From Candidatus Woesearchaeota archaeon (GTDB taxonomy: Archaea > Nanobdellota > Nanobdellia > SCGC-AAA011-G17 > GW2011-AR17): 9,035 nt of DNA. Shown here one piece after another: positions 1-5,209 of this stretch. The stretch is taken from NCBI GenBank assembly GCA_016211095.1, contig JACQSW010000059.1, positions 1-9,035 on the forward strand, given 5' to 3'. The translations under genes and the position numbers were made by a program. The number at the start of each line of letters is the position of its first letter. Position 1 is the first letter of the stretch. The notes beneath the pieces were generated by a model. That model saw only the letters and a list, made by a program, of their open reading frames with translations. It had not been told where the DNA came from and searched no databases.

Positions 1-31
1 CTGCTTCTTTTATCCTTTTTTCACTGAGCAT
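1..31 (-). CDS. HEPN-domain-like protein, N-terminus only (runs off left edge)
   Basis: An ATG at 31-29 on the minus strand opens a frame reading MLSEKRIKEA that is still open at base 1. It overlaps the last 11 bases of the upstream wHTH-MNT gene in another frame, a usual arrangement for translationally coupled pairs. The ten residues resemble the start of archaeal HEPN proteins, which often begin with an ML-S/T-E-x-RI-x-EA pattern. HEPN is the common partner of MNT proteins, where it acts as an RNase toxin. The call rests on ten residues plus context, so the family is an inference. The HEPN catalytic motif (R-x4-6-H) would lie outside the window. Confidence 0.5.
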   Translation of the reverse strand, partial: MLSEKRIKEA

Positions 32-593
32 TTGACATCAACCTGTAATATTCTTCTATTCCCACTAAAATTATGTTATTTTTTATAGCTTCGCTTACTA
101 CTGTAAATTCCTTGCTTTTTGCCATATGAATAAATTCTTTGTAAGTTGCTAATGTAAGATGAATTTTTTCGGGCCATAAGGAGATTATTGAGCGGATTTC
201 TTTTTCATCTCCCCCTATTGTTAATAAGTCAATATCAGAATGCTTGTTTGCTTTTCTTTTGGCATGAGAGCCGAATAGTAATGCGATAAATGGGAATTGT
301 AATTCAAATAATCTTTTGTGAAGCACTAGAAAATCCTTATTTTTTAATAAATCCCATCTTCTTTCATATTCAGCCTCAAAAACGCTTTTATTAAATTTGT
401 TTGTAAACTCACAAATTTTTGTATTGCCTATCTTTGCTACTTGTATAAGCCCTTCTTTTTCCATTTGGGACACATTTTCATGGGCAATCCTGTAATTAAT
501 TTTTGCTCTTTCCGCTATCTTTTTAATTGTGAATTTTTCCTCTGTGTGGCTTATCAAAAGTTTCAGTATCTTTATTTCAGCTTTCATTTTCAT
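21..593 (-). CDS. Winged-helix / minimal nucleotidyltransferase (MNT) fusion protein, probable MntA-type antitoxin
   Basis: This 190-residue protein has two parts. Residues 5-65 look like a winged helix-turn-helix (IKILKLLI, then TIKKIAERAKINYRIAHENVSQMEKEGLI). Residues 95-150 hold the nucleotidyltransferase signature G108-S109 followed by S119-D120-I-D122-L, the GS-x10-DxD pattern that binds nucleotide and metal. The third carboxylate usual in this fold is not evident in the strand near residues 143-148 (KIHLTL), so catalysis could be weakened or use another residue. MNT proteins paired with HEPN proteins act as antitoxins, and some transfer AMP groups to the toxin. The winged helix suggests autorepression. 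The ATG at 593 is taken; a second in-frame ATG at 587 is equally possible, and neither has a clear Shine-Dalgarno. The next gene overlaps its stop codon. Confidence 0.82.
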   Translation of the reverse strand: MKMKAEIKILKLLISHTEEKFTIKKIAERAKINYRIAHENVSQMEKEGLIQVAKIGNTKICEFTNKFNKSVFEAEYERRWDLLKNKDFLVLHKRLFELQFPFIALLFGSHAKRKANKHSDIDLLTIGGDEKEIRSIISLWPEKIHLTLATYKEFIHMAKSKEFTVVSEAIKNNIILVGIEEYYRLMSNAQ

Positions 594-606
594 TCACAAA
601 CAGATT

Positions 607-642
607 ATTACTTATTGTAATAGTATTATTACTTTTAGTATA
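607..642. promoter_or_regulatory. Tandem inverted repeats, putative operators of the wHTH-MNT gene
   Basis: ATTAC-N5-GTAAT is a perfect 5+5 inverted repeat at 607-621. A related imperfect copy, ATTAC-N5-GTATA, lies at 628-642, with centres 21 bp apart (two helical turns). The shared ten bases ATTATTACTT occur at 604-613 and 625-634. One copy covers the expected transcription start and the other runs into the TATA box, so a bound repressor would block transcription. That the wHTH-MNT protein binds here is an inference. Confidence 0.45.
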
Positions 643-646
643 TAAA
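639..646 (-). promoter_or_regulatory. TATA box of the wHTH-MNT/HEPN operon
   Basis: TTTATATA on the minus strand is a close match to the archaeal box A. It lies 46-53 bases ahead of the ATG at 593, predicting transcription start near 615-618 and a leader of about 22-25 bases. The plus strand reads TATATAAA at the same place, so a divergent promoter cannot be excluded. Confidence 0.6.
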
Positions 647-675
647 ACTTTGGGTTATCGCCTGCATGCTCTATC

Positions 676-746
676 TAGTCATTATTTCCTGTTGCCGGCC
701 TAGACGATTCGTTTTCCACTTTTGGCCTTTCGGATCAACCTGACTA
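676..746. repeat. Imperfect inverted structure in the gap between tRNA-Asn and the MNT gene
   Basis: The stretch 647-758 has no gene. Within it, TAGTCA at 676-681 and TGACTA at 741-746 are perfect inverted arms. On the minus strand the inside can add GUUG/CAAC, CCG/CGG and GCC/GGC pairs separated by small bulges. This could be a folded RNA of about 70 nt or the remains of one. I do not recognise a family: there is no box C, and no convincing ACA box. It directly follows the tRNA T-run on the minus strand. Confidence 0.25.
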
Positions 747-758
747 AAAAAAGAAAAA
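745..758 (-). terminator. T-run terminator after tRNA-Asn
   Basis: Immediately after the discriminator base the minus strand reads five T, C, then seven T. T-rich tracts of this kind end transcription by archaeal RNA polymerase without needing a hairpin. Confidence 0.7.
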
Positions 759-796
759 CGCCCAAGGCAGGACTTGAACCTGCGACCGCATGGTTA

Positions 797-1311
797 CGAC
801 CTTCTCTAATTGCTTAGAGGGTAGGACTATACCTTCACCATGGCTTGACTAAGCTTTAGGTGGCGAGTGTCTAGTCTCTGCACCTTCCCAAAAAAAAATA
901 ATTTTTGGGCTTGGCTCAGGATTGCCCCCCTCGACAGGTGGGTTTCCCTGAATTTACTCGCTGTTCATTCTACAGTTTCCCATAGAAGCTGCTAACCTTC
1001 TATTTTCGACATGAATCTCCCGATGGCAATTTGCACAAAGCAAATCACATTTTTTTATTTCCTTCTCTACTCTTTTCCAGCTTCTGCAATGGCCTTTTTT
1101 GGAGATGTTAAAATCTTTTTGCGCTGGATCCCGATGGTGGAACTCAAGCACTTCCGGATATTTGTCGTATCCGCACCGCTTGCAATGCCCGCCAAGGGAT
1201 TTTATCACCTTCAGGCGTATTTCCCTTCTCCGTTTCGCCACTGCCGCTATGATGTATCTTCTTCTGTCGCTGTATTTTCGGGTCTCTTTTTTCATATCGA
1301 GCTTTCGTTTT
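797..1311 (-). ncRNA. Group I self-splicing intron (IC3-like) inside tRNA-Asn
   Basis: A 515-base intron with a recognisable group I core on the minus strand. P3 is GCGAGT (961-956) with ACTCGC (868-863). P4 is TCAGG (951-947) with CCTGA (920-916). P6 is GCC (915-913) with GGT (884-882), extended by P6a of eight pairs. P7 is GACTA (876-872) with TAGTC (829-825). P8 is CACC (862-859) with GGTG (839-836), plus an inner GCTT/AAGC stem. P9 is a six-pair stem (819-814 with 809-804) closed by a GCAA tetraloop. P9.0 is AC (822-821) with GT (800-799). The intron ends in G797 and follows U1312, as the family requires. Blocks TTCAGGGAAACC, GCAATCCTGAGCCAAGCC and GGTGCAGAGACT closely match the core of bacterial tRNA-Leu group I introns, and AAGGTATAGTCC is a near-standard J8/7-P7 strand. 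P1 is the least certain: GGCT of the exon can pair AGCT at 1303-1300, and U1312 can wobble with G1306, leaving a small internal loop. Confidence 0.92.
954..1295 (-). CDS. Intron-encoded HNH homing endonuclease
   Basis: The protein is 113 residues from the ATG at 1295, which lies 17 bases inside the intron. It has a basic N-terminal region (many K/R in residues 1-32), probably for DNA binding. A zinc-bound HNH fold follows: a CxxC pair (CKRC, about residue 38), the catalytic LEFHH (about 50-54), then CANCHREIH (about 87-95) with the second CxxC and final histidines. HNH enzymes of this kind nick or cut the intronless allele so that the intron is copied in. The frame stays open upstream into the tRNA exon (ATG at 1319, TTG at 1331); I chose the first ATG inside the intron, without Shine-Dalgarno support. 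The gene fills the space between P1 and P3, and its stop TAA follows the codons that form the 5' strand of P3. Its frame is intact, so the enzyme may be active. Confidence 0.87.
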   Translation of the reverse strand: MKKETRKYSDRRRYIIAAVAKRRREIRLKVIKSLGGHCKRCGYDKYPEVLEFHHRDPAQKDFNISKKGHCRSWKRVEKEIKKCDLLCANCHREIHVENRRLAASMGNCRMNSE

Positions 1312-1375
1312 ACAGCCATGTGCTCTACCAAGCTGAGCTACCTGGGCATTTGAATAGAAAACAACTTTCCAGAGG

Positions 1376-1384
1376 TTTAAAAAA
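1376..1384 (-). promoter_or_regulatory. TATA-like box of tRNA-Asn
   Basis: TTTTTTAAA on the minus strand is centred about 33 bases ahead of the first tRNA base. That suits an archaeal box A with transcription starting a few bases before the mature 5' end. It faces away from the TATA box of the divergent HD-GYP gene. Confidence 0.45.
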
Positions 1385-1412
1385 CTTTCTATGATGCGGT
1401 AATTTGAAGAGA

Positions 1413-1421
1413 TTTTATAAA
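1413..1421 (+). promoter_or_regulatory. TATA box of the HD-GYP gene (leaderless transcript)
   Basis: TTTTATAAA is centred 25 bases ahead of the ATG at 1442, so transcription should begin at or next to the start codon. No Shine-Dalgarno is present, which agrees with a leaderless mRNA. Confidence 0.65.
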
Positions 1422-1441
1422 GGCAAAAGCATTTTTTTGTT

Positions 1442-1975
1442 ATGATGGTTAGTGTTGAAGAGTTTGATGCGTTGAAGGGTCAAAGGAACCATATTTACAA
1501 TCATTGTTTTCGGGTTAAAAAGTATTCTGCAAAAATTTGTGAAAAGCTCGGCTTAGAAAGCAATTTTAAAGGCGATGTTGAAAAGGCGGCGTTTTACCAT
1601 GACATTGGGAAGATGGAGTGGAGCGAAGGTATTCTTAATGAATTTTACAAATTTGGCCCAAAAGATTTTGAAAAAATAATCAAGCACCCAGTCGAGGGTT
1701 ATGATATTTTAAAAAAGTATTTTGGGGAAGCAAGCTGGCTTGAATATGTTCTTTATCATCACGAAAAGCTTGACGGCTCCGGCTACCCGAAAGGCTTAAT
1801 GGGGGACGGCATCGTTTTTGGGGCGAGGATAATTGGCGTTGCTGACAGTTATGACGCAATGTTTCGGCATTACCACAGGAGAACAAAAAAAGAGGCCTTA
1901 GGGGAGTTAAAGAAAAATAGCGGCATCTTGTTTGATAAAAAGGTTGTTGAAGCGTTTATAGAAATTGCAAAATAA
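1442..1975 (+). CDS. Single-domain HD-GYP metal-dependent phosphohydrolase
   Basis: The protein is 177 residues, essentially one HD-GYP domain with no sensor, receiver or GGDEF part. Visible metal and active-site motifs are N20-H21, H53-D54-I-G-K57 (the HD pair), H82-P83, H106-H107-E108, the signature L110-D111-G112-S113-G114-Y115-P116, and D135-S-Y-D138-A. In bacteria this family mostly breaks down cyclic di-GMP. Cyclic di-GMP signalling is rare in archaea, so the substrate here is open: another cyclic dinucleotide or nucleotide is possible. The start is ATG 1442, with an alternative ATG at 1445; the TATA spacing favours either as a leaderless start. It is the only plus-strand gene in the window. 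Transfer from bacteria is plausible but not shown by the sequence. Confidence 0.85.
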   Translation: MMVSVEEFDALKGQRNHIYNHCFRVKKYSAKICEKLGLESNFKGDVEKAAFYHDIGKMEWSEGILNEFYKFGPKDFEKIIKHPVEGYDILKKYFGEASWLEYVLYHHEKLDGSGYPKGLMGDGIVFGARIIGVADSYDAMFRHYHRRTKKEALGELKKNSGILFDKKVVEAFIEIAK

Positions 1976-1984
1976 TTTTTTTTT
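1976..1984 (+). terminator. T-run terminator of the HD-GYP gene
   Basis: Nine T follow the TAA stop directly. The run overlaps the stop codon of convergent top6A by two bases, so both transcripts end in the same few bases. Confidence 0.6.
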
Positions 1985-3104
1985 AGTCGAGCCACTTCTT
2001 GTTGTTTATTTTGTCAGGCAAATAAGTGTCTGTTACAAAACTTATCCCTTTTGCGCTTAAAGCTTCCAACTCCAGCTTCACTCCTTGCTTTAGCATGTGG
2101 CTTAATTCTTTCTGCCATTCCTTGCTTTTGAACCAGGGGTATTGGATTATCTGTTTTGCCCTGCTTTTGTCCTGCTCATTCAGCTTGATCGTGACGTTAT
2201 CCGGCAACTTGTAAATGTCCTTGTCAAATGAGCTTAGCCCTAAGAATTTTGCTGATGGCACAGCCATCCTCTGGCTTTCATAAGCCAGGTTTATGCTTCC
2301 CTGCTTAATAACTGAGTAGATGTAGAATCCCCACGGGTCGTTATCTACGAAAACGTAGAGGGGCAGCTTCAGCTCGTTCACTAATCTGAAGAGCAGCCTT
2401 CTCACTCCCCGCGGAGCCATGCCTTGCCCGTGTATAAGTATGCATTTGTGTTTTTTCCAAAATTTGTCCTCGTTCAGCCTTCTCCACACAGCATCTTTTT
2501 CCACCATCAAAATGAATTTTGCTTCGCAACTCTCAAACTCTACAAGGTTTTTTTCAACTATTGATGGCACACTCCATCCGCCACTCCCCATCTTGCTGCA
2601 GTCTATTTTGTCGCCGGAATCAATAAGCTTCAACGGGCCTACAAGCGCTCCCCTGTTTGAGGCAAAAAGGTTTAGTTCTTCCCTCAAAGCGTCTATTGTT
2701 ACCTCTAAATCTTCAATTATTAGGTCAGAATCCATTTGGTCGTCGAAAGTGTTTTCATTTGAGTCGCCTATCGTGTGCTTGGTCATGTAATACAGGTCCC
2801 TAATGGATGTTGTCTTGCCTGAATCAATCAAAGTTTTGCATGCTGAGGCGATGAGGAAGGTTTGCAAGAATTTTTTGGCTTGCGCAACGTTAAAGAAGTA
2901 TCTTCGCTGCAATTCTTTGCCAAGCTCGATTATGGATTGCTGCTCATTGAAGTGAACATTCGACAAGCTCCTCACTGGTATGTCAATGTAAGGGTTTTTG
3001 TGCTTATGCGCTTCTTCAACAACGTTTTCAGCTGCTTTTTTTAGCTTAATCGTTGTGATTTTCGGGTCCCTTCTCTCTTCTTTTTTATTCACTTGCATCT
3101 TCAC
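1983..3104 (-). CDS. top6A: DNA topoisomerase VI subunit A (Spo11-like, DNA-cleaving)
   Basis: This 373-residue subunit cuts both DNA strands by attacking the backbone with a tyrosine and works as an A2B2 enzyme with Top6B to relax and unlink DNA. Residues 75-115 form the winged-helix cleavage domain with T99-S-I-R-D-L-Y105-Y106; one of the two tyrosines, by family position the second, is catalytic. The Toprim domain follows, with V201-E202-K203 and the D254-N-D256 metal-binding pair in VFVDNDPWG. The length is normal for the family. The ATG at 3104 overlaps the end of top6B by 20 bases; an in-frame ATG at 3098 is an alternative. The overlap implies an operon with translational coupling, which suits subunits made in equal amounts. 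Confidence 0.97.
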   Translation of the reverse strand: MKMQVNKKEERRDPKITTIKLKKAAENVVEEAHKHKNPYIDIPVRSLSNVHFNEQQSIIELGKELQRRYFFNVAQAKKFLQTFLIASACKTLIDSGKTTSIRDLYYMTKHTIGDSNENTFDDQMDSDLIIEDLEVTIDALREELNLFASNRGALVGPLKLIDSGDKIDCSKMGSGGWSVPSIVEKNLVEFESCEAKFILMVEKDAVWRRLNEDKFWKKHKCILIHGQGMAPRGVRRLLFRLVNELKLPLYVFVDNDPWGFYIYSVIKQGSINLAYESQRMAVPSAKFLGLSSFDKDIYKLPDNVTIKLNEQDKSRAKQIIQYPWFKSKEWQKELSHMLKQGVKLELEALSAKGISFVTDTYLPDKINNKKWLD

Positions 3105-4692
3105 CCCCGATGGTTCTCTTTTGGGCGATTATTAGCAGGTCATCTTTCAGCTTTTTTTTGTCGAAGTGCGTTAAGCTGCTTAACGATTCCACCAATTCAT
3201 CCATGTATAGTTCAAAGACTTTTTTTCTTTTTGTTTCGTAGTCCCGCTTTTTTATTTTTCTTATGTGCGAGGCTAGCTGCCTGCCGCATTCCTGCAATGC
3301 AAGCTTTACTTCCTTGATTATTTCTTGGTAGCTTGCGATTGCTTCTTTGCTTTCAGAGGTGAACGGCACCCAAACAGAGCTCAGATGAACCATTATCATC
3401 AATGGAGCTATTGGGAGGCTTCCCCTGCTTTGGCTTATCCCATAATTTCTCCACGCAGTTCCAAGTATGGCCTTGGTTATTGCGCAAGAGCCTTGCTCGT
3501 AAAGAAGCGGCACCCTGTTCGCAAATCGCAAGAGCCTCACAAAATCATCAAGCGGCAAGCTACCCCCAAATGCGAGAGCAACTTCTAGCTGAAATGGGTT
3601 CCCCCTATAAACTGCTGGCGGCCTCGTTACTGCAGCGTAGAATTCTGCATCAACTTCTTTTTTTAAGCCTTTGATTAAAGTTTCTTCTCCGATTGGGGAG
3701 AGGCAGTCTGTTGGCGGGGCAAAAATCTTCGTCTGCTTAATCGCCTTCATAAGGTTGTCTGCTTCTTGCCTGCCGAGCTTTATGGGTTTTACATCTTCAA
3801 CAAGATTTGCTTTCAAAATTATTTCTTTAGCGACCTTCGAGCTTACCCGGCAAAATTCGGTTTGCAAAAAGCTTAAGAGAGTTCTAGCTTTGGTTTCACC
3901 CATCATCTTCATAAGCATGCCAAGCTCTACCCCATAAGGATGCGGCTTAATCTCTTTAGGCTCTTTCGGGAGCTGCTCAGTTGCCCTCGGAAATTCCATC
4001 TTTTGCCCTTCAGGGTTAGTGTATATTATGTGGGCGTGGGGGTTGGCTATCGCAGTTTCTTTTAAATAATCGTCAACGCTTTGTTTTCCCTTCAAATATT
4101 TAGCTTCCAACTCTAATTCGATTTTTGTGCCGTGGTCTTTTTCCCACTCAACCACTTCCTGCTTGTGGATTACCGGCTCATTGTTTTTTGTGTTGATAGT
4201 GAGCTCAAAATAGTGGGCGGGTTTTTTCGGAGCGATTTTAGAAGTAATCTGGGCGGGCTTGCCCGTTGTGAGCTGGCCGTACATAACCGTCGCTGAGACC
4301 CCAATTCCTTGTTGACCACGAGATTGCTTCATTTTATGGAATTTCGAGCCATACAGCAATTTTGCAAAAATCCTCGGTATCTGCTCCTTTACTATTCCAG
4401 GGCCATTATCTTCAACTCGCACTATGATTCTAGATTCTTCCCCTTTCACAGGGATAATGTCCACTTTTATTTCTGGCAAAACCTTCATTTCCTCTGCGGC
4501 GTCTAAACTGTTGTCCACAGCTTCTTTAACGGCTGTGAGCAAAGCTTTCCTCGGATTATCAAAGCCTAATAAGTGCCTATTTTTTAGGAAGAATTCTGAA
4601 ACTGATATCTCTCTCTGATTTTGCGCAAGCGTTTCGGCAGCAATTTTTTCCTTTTTCGGCGGGGGATTGTCTGTTAATTGTGTTTGAACCAT
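3085..4692 (-). CDS. top6B: DNA topoisomerase VI subunit B (GHKL ATPase)
   Basis: This 535-residue subunit binds and hydrolyses ATP to open and close the enzyme's gate around DNA. The GHKL fold shows E57-A-V-D60-N61-S-L-D-A (the Bergerat N box with its general base), D95-N-G-P-G-I (G1 box) and S124-R-G-Q-Q-G-I-G (ATP lid). The helix-two-turn-helix region lies between the ATPase and transducer domains, about residues 240-320. The transducer domain holds the switch lysine in PFTSESKEAIA, K449. The C-terminal coiled, lysine-rich part (460-520) reaches towards Top6A. It is the first gene of the pair, with top6A overlapping its 3' end. No Shine-Dalgarno precedes the ATG; a TATA-like box lies about 36 bases upstream. 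Confidence 0.97.
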   Translation of the reverse strand: MVQTQLTDNPPPKKEKIAAETLAQNQREISVSEFFLKNRHLLGFDNPRKALLTAVKEAVDNSLDAAEEMKVLPEIKVDIIPVKGEESRIIVRVEDNGPGIVKEQIPRIFAKLLYGSKFHKMKQSRGQQGIGVSATVMYGQLTTGKPAQITSKIAPKKPAHYFELTINTKNNEPVIHKQEVVEWEKDHGTKIELELEAKYLKGKQSVDDYLKETAIANPHAHIIYTNPEGQKMEFPRATEQLPKEPKEIKPHPYGVELGMLMKMMGETKARTLLSFLQTEFCRVSSKVAKEIILKANLVEDVKPIKLGRQEADNLMKAIKQTKIFAPPTDCLSPIGEETLIKGLKKEVDAEFYAAVTRPPAVYRGNPFQLEVALAFGGSLPLDDFVRLLRFANRVPLLYEQGSCAITKAILGTAWRNYGISQSRGSLPIAPLMIMVHLSSVWVPFTSESKEAIASYQEIIKEVKLALQECGRQLASHIRKIKKRDYETKRKKVFELYMDELVESLSSLTHFDKKKLKDDLLIIAQKRTIGGEDASE

Positions 4693-4720
4693 TAATTTTT
4701 CTAAAACTTTGGAGAAATGC

Positions 4721-4732
4721 AGGATTAATAAA
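4721..4732 (-). promoter_or_regulatory. TATA-like box of top6B-top6A
   Basis: TTTATTAATCCT on the minus strand is centred about 35 bases ahead of the top6B ATG, predicting a leader of roughly 10 bases. It is a weaker match to box A than other promoters in the window. Confidence 0.4.
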
Positions 4733-4743
4733 TTTTTAGGTTC

Positions 4744-4772
4744 AAAACAAAATAAATCAAAAAAAAGAAAAA
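4744..4772 (-). terminator. T-rich terminator of the EF-Tu-domain-II-like gene
   Basis: Starting 11 bases after the stop codon, the minus strand has runs of five, eight and two further four-T groups, with no stable hairpin. It separates this gene from the top6 operon downstream. Confidence 0.55.
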
Positions 4773-4783
4773 GAATGCTTTTT

Positions 4784-5116
4784 TTAGAATTTCTTTTTTG
4801 AAACTGGTTTGGGCGAGGCTTTTTTTGGCGCCAAATTTTTTGGCAGCTCAGCTTTTTGGGATTCTTCTTCCAGCTTGTAGACGATGTCGCCGCCCCTTGC
4901 CCTGTCTTTTGCTTTTATGCCGATTTCGTCACCGCTATTCGCTGTTTTTACTGGTTGCCTGTTGATTTGCATTGACTCAAGCGTTTGCTGAAAGTTTGTT
5001 GTTGCCCCTTCAATGCTTATTTTGTCGCCCACTTTAAGCGTGGCAGTTAGCCTTATCGCTGCAACGCCTATTTCGCTGAAAAAATGGGCCACTTTTCCAA
5101 CTTCTTTCTTTTCCAT
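4784..5116 (-). CDS. Small EF-Tu domain II-like beta-barrel protein
   Basis: This 110-residue protein reads like an isolated translation-factor domain II. Residues 5-82 contain VGKVAHFFSEIGVAAIRL, then LKVGDKISIEG and GDEIGIKAKDRARGGDIVYKL, the pattern of the EF-Tu second-domain barrel. There is no GTPase domain. Short archaeal proteins of this type are annotated as elongation-factor-like, and the same barrel forms the C-terminal part of some U32 peptidases; its role is not established. The last 25 residues are a low-complexity tail rich in K, P, A and S that could bind RNA. It has the strongest Shine-Dalgarno of the window and its own TATA box and T-run, so it seems to be a single-gene unit. 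Confidence 0.75.
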   Translation of the reverse strand: MEKKEVGKVAHFFSEIGVAAIRLTATLKVGDKISIEGATTNFQQTLESMQINRQPVKTANSGDEIGIKAKDRARGGDIVYKLEEESQKAELPKNLAPKKASPKPVSKKKF

Positions 5117-5125
5117 TTTTTAATG

Positions 5126-5133
5126 CTCACCTC
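5126..5133 (-). promoter_or_regulatory. Strong Shine-Dalgarno of the EF-Tu-domain-II-like gene
   Basis: GAGGTGAG on the minus strand sits nine bases before the ATG at 5116 and fixes that start. The other promoter-led genes here lack anything comparable. Confidence 0.75.
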
Positions 5134-5160
5134 ATTACAAACAAAGGATTAGAACTTAGA

Positions 5161-5168
5161 TTTATAAA
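5161..5168 (-). promoter_or_regulatory. TATA box of the EF-Tu-domain-II-like gene
   Basis: TTTATAAA lies 45-52 bases ahead of the ATG, predicting transcription start near 5139 and a leader of about 22 bases, just long enough to carry the Shine-Dalgarno. Confidence 0.6.
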
Positions 5169-5188
5169 AGCGTTGCGATAACACAATT

Positions 5189-5195
5189 AAAAAAA
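5189..5195 (-). terminator. T7 terminator of srp54-bud32
   Basis: Seven T begin 15 bases after the bud32 stop codon on the minus strand. The next gene's TATA box follows about 20 bases later, so the two units are likely separate. Confidence 0.45.
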
Positions 5196-5209
5196 TAAGA
5201 AGAGGTGAA

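Larger units (their letters stand above)
759..1347 (-). tRNA. tRNA-Asn(GUU) interrupted by a group I intron in the anticodon
   Basis: The 5' exon (1347-1312) gives acceptor strand GCCCAGG, D arm GCTC/GAGC with the GG pair in its loop, anticodon stem CATGG, then C32 T33 G34 T35. The 3' exon (796-759) gives T36 A37 A38, stem CCATG, variable loop CGGTC, T arm GCAGG-TTCAAGT-CCTGC, acceptor strand CTTGGGC and discriminator G. Joined, all four stems pair (one G-U in the acceptor) and the anticodon loop is CTGTTAA, seven bases, anticodon GUU for asparagine. The G discriminator and the CUGUUAA loop fit archaeal tRNA-Asn. CCA is not encoded. The exon boundary was set by requiring a seven-base loop, U before the intron and G as its last base; only the U35/U36 split meets all three. 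Without the intron, a search would miss or misassign this tRNA. Confidence 0.9.

Noticed and set aside
676..746. C/D box or H/ACA guide RNA
   Set aside because: A CTGA occurs near 740 on the plus strand but there is no box C, and no placed ACA box fits a guide hairpin.
797..1311. A long bulge-helix-bulge archaeal intron
   Set aside because: The insertion is at 35/36 rather than 37/38, and the group I core explains the 3' 165 bases in detail.
1296..1331. Starting the HNH gene at TTG 1331 or ATG 1319
   Set aside because: Both lie in the tRNA exon. A start inside the intron fits a mobile intron better, though the longer frames are open and cannot be excluded.
759..1347. Reading the tRNA as Tyr(GUA), Thr(CGU) or Thr(GGU)
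   Set aside because: The 5' exon alone shows GTA, but that reading and the two Thr readings require splice sites that break the U-before or G-at-end rule. The Asn reading meets both and has the expected discriminator G.
1011..1394. Plus-strand open frames across the tRNA/HNH locus
   Set aside because: They run antisense to the HNH gene and tRNA, match no family, and have no promoter or Shine-Dalgarno.
2026..3044. Open frames on the plus strand within top6A, and similar ones over top6B, srp54 and ftsY
   Set aside because: They are antisense shadows of strongly conserved genes, with low-complexity S/F/L-rich translations.
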